DNA of 64,000 nt from the NCBI GenBank assembly GCA_020025595.1, contig JAHHRV010000005.1:62001-126000 (forward strand), given 5' to 3'. The notes beneath the pieces are model-generated. The model saw nothing but the letters and a program-made list of their open reading frames with translations, did no database searches and was not told the origin of the DNA. Numbering within the stretch: position 1 is the stretch's first letter; the number at the start of each line of letters is the position of its first letter. This stretch comes from Oscillospiraceae bacterium (GTDB lineage: Bacteria > Bacillota > Clostridia > Oscillospirales > Oscillospiraceae). Below, piece after piece: positions 16,226 to 24,758 of this stretch. The position numbers and the translations under genes were made by a program.

Positions 16226-17242
16226 ATGAAGAAAAAACCTGCAATCATTCTTTCCGTAATTGTCTGCGTCATTTTGGTGATTGGCATGATTCAAATCAAA
16301 AGACTGAAACAGGAGGTAACAAATCTGCAGAACAGCCTGAATTATCAGAGTCAAAGGACGGAGGAAATCTATTCCAATGTAATTTCTCAAGTCAATGCCA
16401 TGCTGGAGAAAGAAGATAATCAGCTGACCAAAAGTGACTGGGAATACGGAAAAATCAATGTTGACAGCCATACCGTTCAGGTGATCTGCACCGTGATTCC
16501 AAAGGAATACACACCGGGAACCACGCAAGCCTACCTGGTTTGCGGAGATCGAGAATACCCCATGACTTTTGCAGATGACCACTTCACAGCAACTGCGGAA
16601 ATTCCGCTGTTCACCGATACAGAATCTTTCCTGGTAAAGCTCGTGGATGGAGAAACTGTTCGGGCACAGGCTCTGGATTGGTATCTGAGCCCCAGATACG
16701 ATGTGATGCCTTCTGTCAGTGTGCAAATGTGTGGTTCTACTCGGGGCACACCGGGAAAAGAGGAATACAACTGGTCAATCGATGAAACTGTCACCGTAGA
16801 TGTAGATTATAAAGAAAAGTTCCAAATCCAGTCAGTCGAAATTGTTGCAGAAATCGACGGAAGGGAAGTCGAGAGGATTCCTGTGGATCTCAGCGCAGAA
16901 GGCCAATATGGATATCAGCAGGATGCAGCAAAGAATGGCGTTTCGTTTGCGATTCCCGCGGAGCAGAATAGTCCGTACTATGATGGCATCGCACATTTCC
17001 TGTATCCGCTGAAAAAAGAGTTCCATGTTCCAAACGGCAGTGTCATGGTGCTTTATGCCGATGTGGTGGACGGGAACGGCCTTCGTTACCGGTGCTGTTT
17101 GGATGCAGTTGCCATCGGTGAAAACGGAGAACCGGATGATACTTACATGGACGAACACATGGATTTAATGATTTCGGAGCCGATTGCAATTTACGATAAA
17201 GCCGGCAATGAAATCTATAAACTGGAAGACTCCATTAATTGA
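16226..17242 (+). CDS. Membrane-anchored extracellular protein of unknown function
   Basis: 338 residues. A short basic start is followed by a single hydrophobic helix (about residues 5-22), then a likely coiled coil (about 23-60, with L-K-Q-E-V-T-N-L-Q-N) and a mostly beta-rich exported part. There is no lipobox and no domain I recognise. The RBS is TGAGGAAGTG. The Smr gene follows 17 bases later and is probably co-transcribed; a functional link is not evident. Confidence 0.7.
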   Translation: MKKKPAIILSVIVCVILVIGMIQIKRLKQEVTNLQNSLNYQSQRTEEIYSNVISQVNAMLEKEDNQLTKSDWEYGKINVDSHTVQVICTVIPKEYTPGTTQAYLVCGDREYPMTFADDHFTATAEIPLFTDTESFLVKLVDGETVRAQALDWYLSPRYDVMPSVSVQMCGSTRGTPGKEEYNWSIDETVTVDVDYKEKFQIQSVEIVAEIDGREVERIPVDLSAEGQYGYQQDAAKNGVSFAIPAEQNSPYYDGIAHFLYPLKKEFHVPNGSVMVLYADVVDGNGLRYRCCLDAVAIGENGEPDDTYMDEHMDLMISEPIAIYDKAGNEIYKLEDSIN

Positions 17243-17259
17243 ACCGAGGAAATAGAGAG

Positions 17260-17514
17260 ATGTTTGAATTTGGGCTGAAAGCCAATGAGATTATGACCGT
17301 GGACCTTCACGATATGCAAGTAGCAGAAGCGAAAAAGTGGCTTACCGCCAAGGTGTCCGGAGCGCCCCGAGGGATTAAAGAAATCGAAGTGATCCACGGA
17401 TACCGTAACGGAACGGCACTTATGAATATGGTTCGGAAATCCTTTAACCATCCGAGAGTCATACGAAAAGTTCTGGGGATGAACCAGGGATCTACTACAT
17501 TGATTTTGAAGTGA
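17260..17514 (+). CDS. Small Smr-domain protein
   Basis: 84 residues, essentially one Smr (small MutS-related) domain. The first motif is V-D-L-H-D-M-Q-V and the second I-H-G-Y-R-N-G-T-A-L, corresponding to the usual L-D-L-H-G and H-G-x-G-x-G. Smr domains are nucleases found in MutS2 and as stand-alone proteins linked to DNA or mRNA processing. The tyrosine and arginine in the second motif are deviations. The in-frame TTG at 17239 would overlap the previous gene, so ATG 17260 is preferred. A terminator follows. Confidence 0.75.
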   Translation: MFEFGLKANEIMTVDLHDMQVAEAKKWLTAKVSGAPRGIKEIEVIHGYRNGTALMNMVRKSFNHPRVIRKVLGMNQGSTTLILK

Positions 17515-17554
17515 TTTTCCAATCAAAAACCGTATTATATTGCATTTAGAAAAA

Positions 17555-17596
17555 GCAGGTGTCGGAATATTCCGGCACCTGCTTATTGTTTTTTGA
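17555..17596 (+). terminator. Terminator after the Smr gene
   Basis: GCAGGTGTCGGAA (17555-17567) pairs with 17570-17582 (one G-T pair), followed by TTATTGTTTTTT. From here to 17785 no recognisable gene was seen; a weak CGTTAG/CTAACG inverted repeat lies near 17612-17633. Confidence 0.85.
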
Positions 17597-17785
17597 AGTT
17601 TTCTTCGGAGGCGTTAGGAGTCCACATCTAACGGTTGCACCCCTTATGCACCGGTAGAAGTAGTCTTCGATTTTCTTGGCCCCGGTGTGACGCAAGCTGA
17701 TCTTACAGCTCGCAGATTTCATGGTTGCGTTTCCTGCACTCCAGAATGCACTGACAATTTGCCCAGCCAGTGAAACAAGGAATCT

Positions 17786-18814
17786 TTATTGCGAATCTTT
17801 TTTCATTTTAGCATACAGTTCCACGAGATGGAGCATCATCGGATTGAACACATAATCCAGTTGCCCCATATAAGCATGGAACTCGCCGCCCAAACGCTGC
17901 TTAAAAAGATGCAGCCCGATTTTCGGATTATTCTCGTCGGGATATCCCTCGGCCCCTCGAAAATCAAACCACCTGCAGCCTGCACGCAGGGCATCCTGAT
18001 GCATACGCCACTGGAGCAGCTCATTCGGGTGGTAATAGTCACGGTAATCCGGGTCAGAAGCACCGTACATATACCATGCGCGGTCACCGATCATAACCAT
18101 CATGGTCGCTCCGATGGTTTTTCCATCCAACTTTGCTAAATACAGTTTAGACCACGGCGAAAGCTCGTTCAGGAACAACCGATAGTAACTGCTCGATTTC
18201 GGAACAAATCCTGTGTGCTTTCCTGTGAGCTCCATTAGTCGGCAGAAATCCGGTATATCCTCATTTCCCCCAAGGGTCACGGTGATTCCACGCCGCTGGG
18301 CAAGATGAACCTTGTACCTGGTGGTACGGCTGTAAACCTGATCGATATTCTCGGGAGTACGACCTTCCAGGTTCAGAATATAGCACAGCCGAGGCTGAAA
18401 GAGGGAAAAATCCACTGCACGATTCACAGAGAACCCCATTGCCTCCATATGCTTCAGCCAGGCGGTTTCATTTTCGTCGATCATGGGGTCCATGCGAAGA
18501 ATATACGCCTTATGACGGACGGATACCTCTTTGGCTGCGTCAATCAGGCGGTCGAAGGTTTCCATGTCATCGTTATCACAGACAGGGCCTCTGGGTGCAT
18601 ACATCATACAGCAGCCCAGAACCCTGATTTTATGGATCAGGATCGCCATGGTTCCACGAATCTGTCCGTCTTCAGAACGATCGATGATCCCGAGCCAATC
18701 CCAGTCCTTCTTCACCCGCCCCCAGAAAGATGTCTGCATAAAATGGCACCTGGGGTGGTTCATTACAAATTGATCCAGTTCTGCCCCGTGGAACTGATCC
18801 ACAAACTCAATCAT
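17786..18814 (-). CDS. FemABX-type aminoacyltransferase
   Basis: 342 residues with the double GNAT-like fold of FemX/FemA/MurM proteins. Typical elements are Q-T-S-F-W-G-R-V-K near residue 28, the central R-T-T-R-Y-K-V-H-L-A block, and the C-terminal F-D-F-R-G-A-E-G-Y. These enzymes use aminoacyl-tRNA to add amino acids to the peptidoglycan stem peptide (lipid II) or to other acceptors. It is the last gene of a minus-strand group with a two-component system. Its upstream region carries the same 11-bp-spaced repeats as the regulator promoter, so it is probably a regulon member. The RBS AAAGGAG is 8 bases before ATG. Confidence 0.88.
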   Translation of the reverse strand: MIEFVDQFHGAELDQFVMNHPRCHFMQTSFWGRVKKDWDWLGIIDRSEDGQIRGTMAILIHKIRVLGCCMMYAPRGPVCDNDDMETFDRLIDAAKEVSVRHKAYILRMDPMIDENETAWLKHMEAMGFSVNRAVDFSLFQPRLCYILNLEGRTPENIDQVYSRTTRYKVHLAQRRGITVTLGGNEDIPDFCRLMELTGKHTGFVPKSSSYYRLFLNELSPWSKLYLAKLDGKTIGATMMVMIGDRAWYMYGASDPDYRDYYHPNELLQWRMHQDALRAGCRWFDFRGAEGYPDENNPKIGLHLFKQRLGGEFHAYMGQLDYVFNPMMLHLVELYAKMKKDSQ

Positions 18815-18880
18815 AGAATCTGCTCCTTTCCTCTCGATGAGGAAAGGATATCAGGAGGATGTATCCTGTTTGATACAAAG

Positions 18881-18899
18881 TTGTATCAAAGTTGCATCA
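18881..18899 (-). promoter_or_regulatory. Predicted response-regulator binding repeats upstream of femX
   Basis: On the plus strand TTGTATCA (18881-18888) and TTGCATCA (18892-18899) repeat with an 11-bp period, with a further inverted TTGATACAA beside them at 18870-18878. The period matches one helical turn, as bound by OmpR/PhoB-type dimers. The same octamer pair occurs at 21775-21793 before the response regulator gene. The repeats overlap the last codons of the upstream accessory gene. Confidence 0.65.
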
Positions 18900-19691
18900 T
18901 GCTGAAGGATCATAATTTTCATAAAAATAATTTTCCCCATCTATCCCTATGATCCTCTCCATGGGGCGACTGCTGATTGAAAAAAGAACAGGGTCTTCAG
19001 AATAACTTGCTACCATTCCAACCTGCTGTCCCAGCTCATCGGTAAAGTTTCCATACATCATCAGATGACTTCCCACATGATCCCACCAGCCCTGGTTTCC
19101 CTTAAACGCCATAACAGGGATCAGATCATAGTATTCTGCCCACCGGACAAAATCATCCAAATAGGTTTCGTCTGAGTCCTTCCATCTTTTCACTGTTTTT
19201 CTCATATCCTCTATCTGGAATTTGGAGAACAGCTTCAGTTCCAGGAGCTTTCCTGTATTTACATCCATCCTGAACTGTCCTACACCGGTCTCGATATCAT
19301 AAACATGGAGAAACTTCTGATGATCCATATACATGATCGGGCGTATGTCGGAAATCTCGTCAGCCTCCAGATCTCCGAAATCCAGAAGCTGTTTGCACAG
19401 CCCCATTTCCCGCAGCGTATTCAGTTCCCGATTCAGCTGATCCAGAATTTCATCTGTATTGTCAATTCTGTAATCCAGCCAGGAAGCAGTCGCGGTTGGA
19501 CTGCTGATGATTTTGAGCTTTTCCATGTTGGACTGCGTATAGGAGTTTATATTTACCTCCTCAACCGGGCGAGTCTCTACCAATCCGATCATGTTTTCCT
19601 GCTGACGATGAAGGAACTGCTCCGGCAGATAAAACGATAATGCCAAAACGGACACAGCAAAAATAAGACAGCAAAATGCTTTCCATTTCAT
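18897..19691 (-). CDS. Exported accessory protein of two-component module 1
   Basis: 264 residues: an N-terminal hydrophobic helix (about 5-22) without a lipobox, then an extracellular domain that I do not recognise. Its start overlaps the kinase stop (ATGA), so the two are translationally coupled. A gene with the same position and coupling, also encoding an exported protein, is found in module 2 (47213-47932). It probably acts as an extracytoplasmic partner or modulator of the sensor kinase, which is inferred from context alone. Confidence 0.7.
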   Translation of the reverse strand: MKWKAFCCLIFAVSVLALSFYLPEQFLHRQQENMIGLVETRPVEEVNINSYTQSNMEKLKIISSPTATASWLDYRIDNTDEILDQLNRELNTLREMGLCKQLLDFGDLEADEISDIRPIMYMDHQKFLHVYDIETGVGQFRMDVNTGKLLELKLFSKFQIEDMRKTVKRWKDSDETYLDDFVRWAEYYDLIPVMAFKGNQGWWDHVGSHLMMYGNFTDELGQQVGMVASYSEDPVLFSISSRPMERIIGIDGENYFYENYDPSA

Positions 19692-21088
19692 TGTTCTGTA
19701 CCTCCGATGGTAAAAGAAACCACAGTTCCGGTTCCGAATTCACTGCAGAATTCAAGCGATGAGCCATGAAGCATGGCAATCTGATTGCACAATGCAAGAC
19801 CGATTCCCGCACCGCCCTGTTTTCTGGCTCTGGACTTATCTACCATGTAAAACGGTTCCTTGATGCGGTGCAGCGCCTCCCGCGGAATGCCGGATCCATG
19901 ATCCCGCACCCGGAGCAGATACCCATTTGCCAGCTGTATTCCATCTATCTCAATCACGCTTCCTTCCGGGGATGCTTTCCTTGCGTTGTCTATGAGATTG
20001 TACAAAAGCGTATGCAAAAGGCTGGCGGATGCATATACCTGCCCTTTTTCTGCATGGATGACAAGTGTGATCTTTTTCTCTTTTAACAGATATTCGCAGC
20101 TTTTTTCCACTGATTCCAAAAGCCGCAGAATTGAAATCTCTGAGAAAACCGGCTTCTCCCGCTCCAGGGAAAACAGATCCAGCAGGGAATGGGACATTGT
20201 TTCCAGGCGTTTTCCTTCGGAAACGATATAGTCCGCTGCCTCAAATTGCTGATCCGGAGGAAGCACCCGGCTTCGCAGGGTATCTGCGTATCCGATGACA
20301 GAGGTTAAGGGCGTTTTCAGTTCGTGGGCAAAGCTGGAGGTGAATTCTTTCTGTCGTTCAAGAGCATCTCGAAGCTGATAGATCTGTCCCTCCAGCACAT
20401 CGGCCATGGAATTAAAGTCCTTTGCCACCAGACCGAGCTCATCATCCCGATGCACCGGAATTCGCTTATCATACCGCCCTTCTGCCAGTTCATGTGCAGT
20501 CCTGGAAATCAACCGCAGAGGCCTTGTCAGTATCATGGTAGATAACGCAGTAACCAGTGTTCCTGCTGCCAGCAAATATACCATAATGATCTGATTATTC
20601 TTCAAATTCTGCTCTGCCTGGGAAAAATAGACGGATGCATCCCGTTCTCGCTGGAGGTACAGAGTTTCTCCGCAAAAAGAAACCTTACAGGTTGTGACGA
20701 TATACGGTACATCTGCCTGCACAAGTCGGCTTTCAATACAGCAATCGTGCGGTTTCCGGATCTGGAATGCGGAATCCATTTTTTCAGCGCCTGCAATCTG
20801 ATTCCCGGACTCATCCCAGACAGAGAAATCATAAGCCGCAAGAGGGCCGTCTTTTTGCATCTGCAGTTTCAATATCTTCTCAACATCCACATCTTCGCCA
20901 GGCTTTTCCCAACCGGATCCCATGGCCTGTAGCATTAGAGAAAACATCTGCATATCGTCCTGGGCATTGTCAATCTCATTGTTGATTTGGGATTGAAAAG
21001 ACATCCACACCATCGCATAGCTTCCGATGGAGAGGGTGACAGTCAAAACCAATGCAACCAGCAAGACCATTTTCCAGGTAAATTTCAT
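19688..21088 (-). CDS. Sensor histidine kinase, HisKA/HATPase type (module 1)
   Basis: 466 residues. Two membrane helices (about 6-28 and 165-185) flank an extracellular sensor domain of ~130 residues. A HAMP-like segment follows, then the H box F-A-H-E-L-K-T-P-L, N box L-I-D-N-A-R-K-A and G boxes G-S-G-I-P and G-A-G-I-G-L-A-L. Start ATG 21088 (GGAGG, spacing ~7) overlaps the response regulator stop by four bases. The upstream in-frame extension would run inside the regulator gene and is rejected. It pairs with the OmpR-type regulator encoded just before it. Confidence 0.93.
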   Translation of the reverse strand: MKFTWKMVLLVALVLTVTLSIGSYAMVWMSFQSQINNEIDNAQDDMQMFSLMLQAMGSGWEKPGEDVDVEKILKLQMQKDGPLAAYDFSVWDESGNQIAGAEKMDSAFQIRKPHDCCIESRLVQADVPYIVTTCKVSFCGETLYLQRERDASVYFSQAEQNLKNNQIIMVYLLAAGTLVTALSTMILTRPLRLISRTAHELAEGRYDKRIPVHRDDELGLVAKDFNSMADVLEGQIYQLRDALERQKEFTSSFAHELKTPLTSVIGYADTLRSRVLPPDQQFEAADYIVSEGKRLETMSHSLLDLFSLEREKPVFSEISILRLLESVEKSCEYLLKEKKITLVIHAEKGQVYASASLLHTLLYNLIDNARKASPEGSVIEIDGIQLANGYLLRVRDHGSGIPREALHRIKEPFYMVDKSRARKQGGAGIGLALCNQIAMLHGSSLEFCSEFGTGTVVSFTIGGTEQ

Positions 21089-21741
21089 GACGGGTCCTCC
21101 AACCGATAGCCCACCTTGTAAATCGCAACCAATCTTGACTGCCACCCCAGTTTCTTCCGAAGCCTTTGCACATGAAGGTCGACGGTTCTGCTGTCTCCAT
21201 CGTATTCCGTTCCCCAGACACGCTCATAAATTGCATCCCGAAACAGTGCAATATTCCGGTTGCGGACAAACATCAAAAGCAGTTCGTATTCCTTATGGGT
21301 CAAATCCACCGGCACACCGCCTTTGGTTACCTGCATGGATTTGGGAACCACGACAACATCCCCGATCTCGTAGCGTTCTTCCATCCGACCGCTTCTCCTC
21401 AGAACAGACTCCACACGGGCGATCAGCTCGATGATTTCAAAAGGCTTTGCCAGATAATCATCGGCACCGGCCCGAAGCCCCTTTACTCTATCCAGAAGGC
21501 TGTCTTTGGCTGTGATGAAAATCACCGGCGTACCGGTCGGGCGGATCTGGTCCAGAAGCTCATAGCCATCCGCTCCCGGAAGCATGATATCCAGCAAAAT
21601 AAGGTCGTATGTATTGTGCTCAATCAGGTCTGCGGCTTCAATTCCGTCATATACACAGGTGCATTGATAGCCGCTGCTTCTTAAATTCAGATCGATTAAA
21701 TTTGCAATGGGTTTTTCGTCTTCCACAATCAGTATTTTCAT
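21085..21741 (-). CDS. OmpR-family response regulator (module 1)
   Basis: 218 residues: receiver domain with D8/E9, phospho-acceptor D51 (L-L-D-I-M-L-P-G) and the conserved lysine in L-A-K-P-F, then a winged-helix DNA-binding domain with L-T-H-K-E-Y-E-L-L. ATG 21741 has AGAGGTGG upstream; the longer ORF extends into the promoter region and is not used. Direct repeats TTGTATCA, 11 bases apart, stand about 35 bases before the start, suggesting autoregulation, and recur before femX. Its closest relative in the window is the regulator at 45175-45831. Confidence 0.94.
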   Translation of the reverse strand: MKILIVEDEKPIANLIDLNLRSSGYQCTCVYDGIEAADLIEHNTYDLILLDIMLPGADGYELLDQIRPTGTPVIFITAKDSLLDRVKGLRAGADDYLAKPFEIIELIARVESVLRRSGRMEERYEIGDVVVVPKSMQVTKGGVPVDLTHKEYELLLMFVRNRNIALFRDAIYERVWGTEYDGDSRTVDLHVQRLRKKLGWQSRLVAIYKVGYRLEDPS

Positions 21742-21774
21742 TTTTTCCACCTCTGCATACAGTATCCACCAATG

Positions 21775-21793
21775 TTGTATCAAACTTGTATCA
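21775..21793 (-). promoter_or_regulatory. Predicted autoregulatory operator of module 1
   Basis: TTGTATCA occurs at 21775-21782 and 21786-21793 (plus strand), a perfect octamer pair with 11-bp period upstream of the response regulator gene. It matches the repeats at 18881-18899. Confidence 0.65.
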
Positions 21794-22210
21794 TTGCATT
21801 TCAAAAACGGAAAAATGCCACTTCCGCATCGAGAAGCGCAATATCTGCCCGGGTCAGATCCTGAACCAGCTGTCCTCACTGTTATAAAGCATAATTACCC
21901 TGAAAAACTCGGGTATCTCTTTTTCACATTTGATTGTTGTCAACAGCAAACATCTCTGATCGATTATATTTGTCATTATATCATGTCGTCCATCAAATGT
22001 CATTTTCTGAGAAAGAAATCGAAAACCGCTCATGCTCAAACAATATAATTTCAGGAAGTATCTATTGAAATACAAATGTCCAGGCTATACAATAGGAATT
22101 AAAAGAACGGTAGACCATCTATATTTCAGCAACTTTCAGCGGGAATCCGTACATTCAGCACAAGATAATGTCATTTCATGCACCCTCATAAGTGAAAGGT
22201 TGTGTATTCG
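21794..22210. other. Divergent intergenic region without a recognised gene
   Basis: About 415 AT-rich bases between the minus-strand two-component operon and the plus-strand sigma-like gene. It should hold promoters for both directions, but no convincing -35/-10 pair, terminator or conserved RNA was seen. Confidence 0.4.
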
Positions 22211-23689
22211 ATGAAGGACGAAGAACTAGTCGCACGGTATTGCTCCGGCGACCGACGGGCTGAGGCCCTGACAAAAGACAAATACAGCGTCTCCTGCAGA
22301 GAATTAGCCTATCAGATTCTCGGCAATTACGACGAAGCCGATTCTGTGGTGCAGGAAGTATTCTCTCTGGCCGACAGACTGATTCCGGAAAAAGTCCCGA
22401 ACAATTTGCAGATATTTCTTTGGAGGGCTACGAGAAATCTTTCTCTTTTACGGGATTGCGCATCTGAAGCACGAAATCAGGTGATTTCTGAAATGAATGA
22501 CTGGCTTCCATGTGCGCCGCCTCCGGAATGTTCCCTCAGCAAAAAAGAGCTGTTCAACCTGACAAATGAATTCCTTTCCACGCTTCCTGCCCTGGATCGA
22601 AAGATATTGATTGCGCACTTCTGGCATTTTCTCTCCATCTCTGCAATTGCGCATTGCTTCAACCTCTCTGAGGAAAAGGTTTATTCGATTCTGGGAATGA
22701 CAGGATCCAGATTTCAGCAGTATCTGGAATCCCACAATTTGAATTCTGTGGAACCTGCGATGTTTCTTCAGGCATTTGGTTATATCAGAGAGACATGGAT
22801 TACAGAGCTTCCTGTTTCCTCCGCCTCATCGGGCAGCCGGAAAAAGTGGGCAGTGATTGCAGGCTGCTTATGCTGCATTACATTCCTGGGCTTCGCAATC
22901 TTCAGACACCTATTGTCCGACGATACCCCTCCCGCACCAGTTTTGCCGACAATTTCCACAGCAACCACCAATCCTTCCAGCCTCCCGGGAATCGGCGAGT
23001 CGAGCAATCCAGCGCCCCCTGATAACGAAACAGAAGCCAATCCAGCCGGATCTGCCACGGAACCCAGTGTTTCTATTCACGAAACCGAAGTGTATCAAAA
23101 AATCATGCAAGCGGAGAAGCCCCATGAAGTCAAAGAAACAGTTATGGAGGCCTTTGCTCAGTGGATTATAGATGAAAACAATGCAGATGATTTCCTCAAT
23201 ACATACGATGGGGAATGGATGATGAAGCGTGATACTCCTCTAACAAGTTTCACCCTGCATTGTTCCGGTGCAGTTGATGAAGAACACAAACAAAAATACA
23301 CGGTACTTCGCTATGAGGACGGGGAAGTAGAGCTTTGGGTTCAGACTGAAATTCAGTATACCGATGTCCCCAGAGAAGAAATTTCTGAATTGGTTTATGG
23401 CGCACGGGATGAAATTGGTGTCCCGGATGAAGTGAAAGAGGAATTTATCGATTTCATTTTGTATTCCGACTGGTTCGCATGGAGTACGATTAATCCGGAT
23501 CAAAAGACGGAATGGTTTTTCGATATGGCTCGTGTTGGTAAAGATAGTGATGAAAAATATATTACGCTATTTGTAAAGATCCTGGACGATGATCCCAATG
23601 TCACAAGTTATAAGCTCTGTACACTTTATTATAACGACACGAAAGTCATGGACGGTATGCGTGACAGTCCAATCATATTGCCGGAATAA
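22211..23689 (+). CDS. Membrane-tethered ECF sigma-like protein with extracellular domain
   Basis: 492 residues. The N-terminal part resembles an ECF sigma factor: region 2 about residues 1-75 (L-G-N-Y-D-E-A-D-S-V-V-Q-E-V-F) and region 4 about 122-172 (L-P-A-L-D-R-K-I-L-I-A-H-F-W). It is joined to one membrane helix (about 212-234), a Pro/Thr-rich linker and ~200 extracellular residues of unknown fold. Normal ECF factors end after region 4 and are held by a separate anti-sigma protein. Here sigma, membrane anchor and sensor are one chain, so activity would require proteolysis or signalling in place. ATG 22211 follows AAAGG by 11 bases; GTG 22202 is less likely. No partner gene is adjacent. 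Confidence 0.75.
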   Translation: MKDEELVARYCSGDRRAEALTKDKYSVSCRELAYQILGNYDEADSVVQEVFSLADRLIPEKVPNNLQIFLWRATRNLSLLRDCASEARNQVISEMNDWLPCAPPPECSLSKKELFNLTNEFLSTLPALDRKILIAHFWHFLSISAIAHCFNLSEEKVYSILGMTGSRFQQYLESHNLNSVEPAMFLQAFGYIRETWITELPVSSASSGSRKKWAVIAGCLCCITFLGFAIFRHLLSDDTPPAPVLPTISTATTNPSSLPGIGESSNPAPPDNETEANPAGSATEPSVSIHETEVYQKIMQAEKPHEVKETVMEAFAQWIIDENNADDFLNTYDGEWMMKRDTPLTSFTLHCSGAVDEEHKQKYTVLRYEDGEVELWVQTEIQYTDVPREEISELVYGARDEIGVPDEVKEEFIDFILYSDWFAWSTINPDQKTEWFFDMARVGKDSDEKYITLFVKILDDDPNVTSYKLCTLYYNDTKVMDGMRDSPIILPE

Positions 23690-24000
23690 AAGGATCTCAT
23701 CCTCGTGCTGAAGCATGGGATTCTCCTCGGGATGCTATCGAGTATGATGCACAAAATCGAAGGTATAATCGAAACAGAAATAATTCTTCGGCACAAAGTG
23801 TTTTGATCGGCAAAAAAATAAACGGCACATACTTCGTTGTAGAAGCAGTGCCGAACACCGGGAAAAGGGCAATCGTTTTCGCCTATATAAATAAAAAAGG
23901 AACAGCGCAAGTGCTTGATGACAATGCCCCAAGCCGGGACGTCCGAAACGAGCTCGCGTCTGCTCCTACTGATAATTTATCATATGGGCAAAGCGGTGTC
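23690..24000 (+). pseudogene. Phage-type protein fragment (possible MuF/nuclease tail)
   Basis: An open frame without a start codon covers this stretch; its core, N-G-T-Y-F-V-V-E-A-V-P and A-Y-I-N-K-K-G, resembles the C-terminal region of phage MuF-type head proteins with barnase-like domains found in clostridial prophages. The frame happens to continue into the leader peptide of element 2, but that ORF has its own promoter and RBS. The fragment lacks start and N-terminus and is read as debris. The family call is from memory. Confidence 0.4.
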
Positions 24001-24043
24001 AAGGGGTATGAAAGTGTAAATATTTCGATGTCTGCATTCCTGC

Positions 24044-24072
24044 TTGACACCTTAAATGCAGAGTGCTATGAT
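24044..24072 (+). promoter_or_regulatory. Consensus promoter of leader element 2
   Basis: TTGACA (24044-24049), a 17-base spacer, and TATGAT (24067-24072) preceded by TGC. It is homologous to the promoter of element 1. Confidence 0.9.
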
Positions 24073-24102
24073 AAACACAATTCAGGAAAGGAGCAGAGCA
24101 AC

Positions 24103-24165
24103 ATGATGCATTATGATCGTTTTCAGGGATATAATCGAAGCTTTGCCCCATATGTACACCGTTAA
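24103..24165 (+). CDS. 20-codon leader peptide of element 2
   Basis: The ORF starts M-M-H-Y-D-R-F, 9 bases after AAGGAG, and ends R-S-F-A-P-Y-V-H-R. The conserved CTTTGCCC is read in a different frame than in the element 1 peptide, and the conserved 16-mer lies after the stop here but inside the ORF there. The peptide itself is therefore not conserved. Confidence 0.6.
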   Translation: MMHYDRFQGYNRSFAPYVHR

Positions 24166-24192
24166 AATACCATCAGCATGAGTGCATATTAA

Positions 24193-24220
24193 GGCGCAGG
24201 CTTCGGTCTGCGCCTTTTTT
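24193..24220 (+). terminator. Terminator hairpin of leader element 2
   Basis: A 9-bp stem with TTCG loop (one G-T pair) and six T, placed 40 bases before the GNAT start. Confidence 0.88.
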
Positions 24221-24260
24221 ATGTTATTTAAGCTATATTGATTTTTGGGGGGTAAAGAAA

Positions 24261-24704
24261 ATGTATCAAATTCGGAAGATTACCATGGACTCCATTACGC
24301 AGTCCCAATTTAAGCAGATTGTTTCTATCGCTGCTGCGGTGGATCAGGATCCGTTTACGCCAGAGATGCTCCGGGATTGCATCGATAACCTCTATACGGT
24401 TGCCTGTCTGGATGGGGACACCGTAGTCGGCTATACAGTTGTGAACCCGAACAGCAAAAAGTACCTTGGAGGCAGTCTGTATGTTGTCGATATCAATGTA
24501 CGGCAGGAAAACAGAAGGCAGGGAATCGGGGAAAAGTTGCTGGAAACAGCATTTAGAGCATTCCCTGAGTGCCACAAGCTCTCGCTTGATGTAGAAAAGG
24601 GAAACACCGGTGCAATTGCGCTCTATCGAAAAATAGGGTTTCAGGAAACCAATTTTCAGACCGAAAATATTGGTGAGTGCATGGTTATGATGAAAGAAAT
24701 ATAA
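24261..24704 (+). CDS. GNAT acetyltransferase
   Basis: 147 residues, one RimI-type GNAT domain. Motif Q-E-N-R-R-Q-G-I-G-E-K-L-L (acetyl-CoA binding) is near residues 78-90, with N-T-G-A-I-A-L-Y-R-K-I-G-F near 115-127. It starts at ATG 24261 after GGGGGG. It is the first gene behind leader element 2, so its expression probably depends on attenuation relief. Two more acetyltransferase-like genes and a methyltransferase follow on the same strand with short gaps, suggesting a cluster of small-molecule-modifying enzymes. Confidence 0.9.
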   Translation: MYQIRKITMDSITQSQFKQIVSIAAAVDQDPFTPEMLRDCIDNLYTVACLDGDTVVGYTVVNPNSKKYLGGSLYVVDINVRQENRRQGIGEKLLETAFRAFPECHKLSLDVEKGNTGAIALYRKIGFQETNFQTENIGECMVMMKEI

Positions 24705-24758
24705 ACTGGGAAATCATTGAGAAAGTATATTTAAATGTCGATCACAGGAGAAAATGAT

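Larger units (their letters stand above)
24079..24220 (+). promoter_or_regulatory. Leader RNA element 2 (attenuator, homologous to element 1)
   Basis: GGAGCAGAGC at 24090-24099, overlapping the leader RBS, can pair with GCTTTGCCCC at 24140-24149 (one mismatch, one wobble). This is the same helix as in element 1 but with different bases on the left strand, which looks like compensatory change. The motif TCAGCATGAGTGCATA (from 24172) is identical to element 1. The terminator stem 24193-24201/24206-24214 with a TTCG loop is nearly identical. The GNAT ATG follows 40 bases after the T run, so the gene depends on read-through. Confidence 0.8.

Noticed and set aside
23803..24165. A 120-codon gene spanning the phage fragment and leader element 2
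   Set aside because: No start or RBS at the 5' end, and a consensus promoter and RBS lie inside the frame; the last 20 codons form the separate leader ORF.
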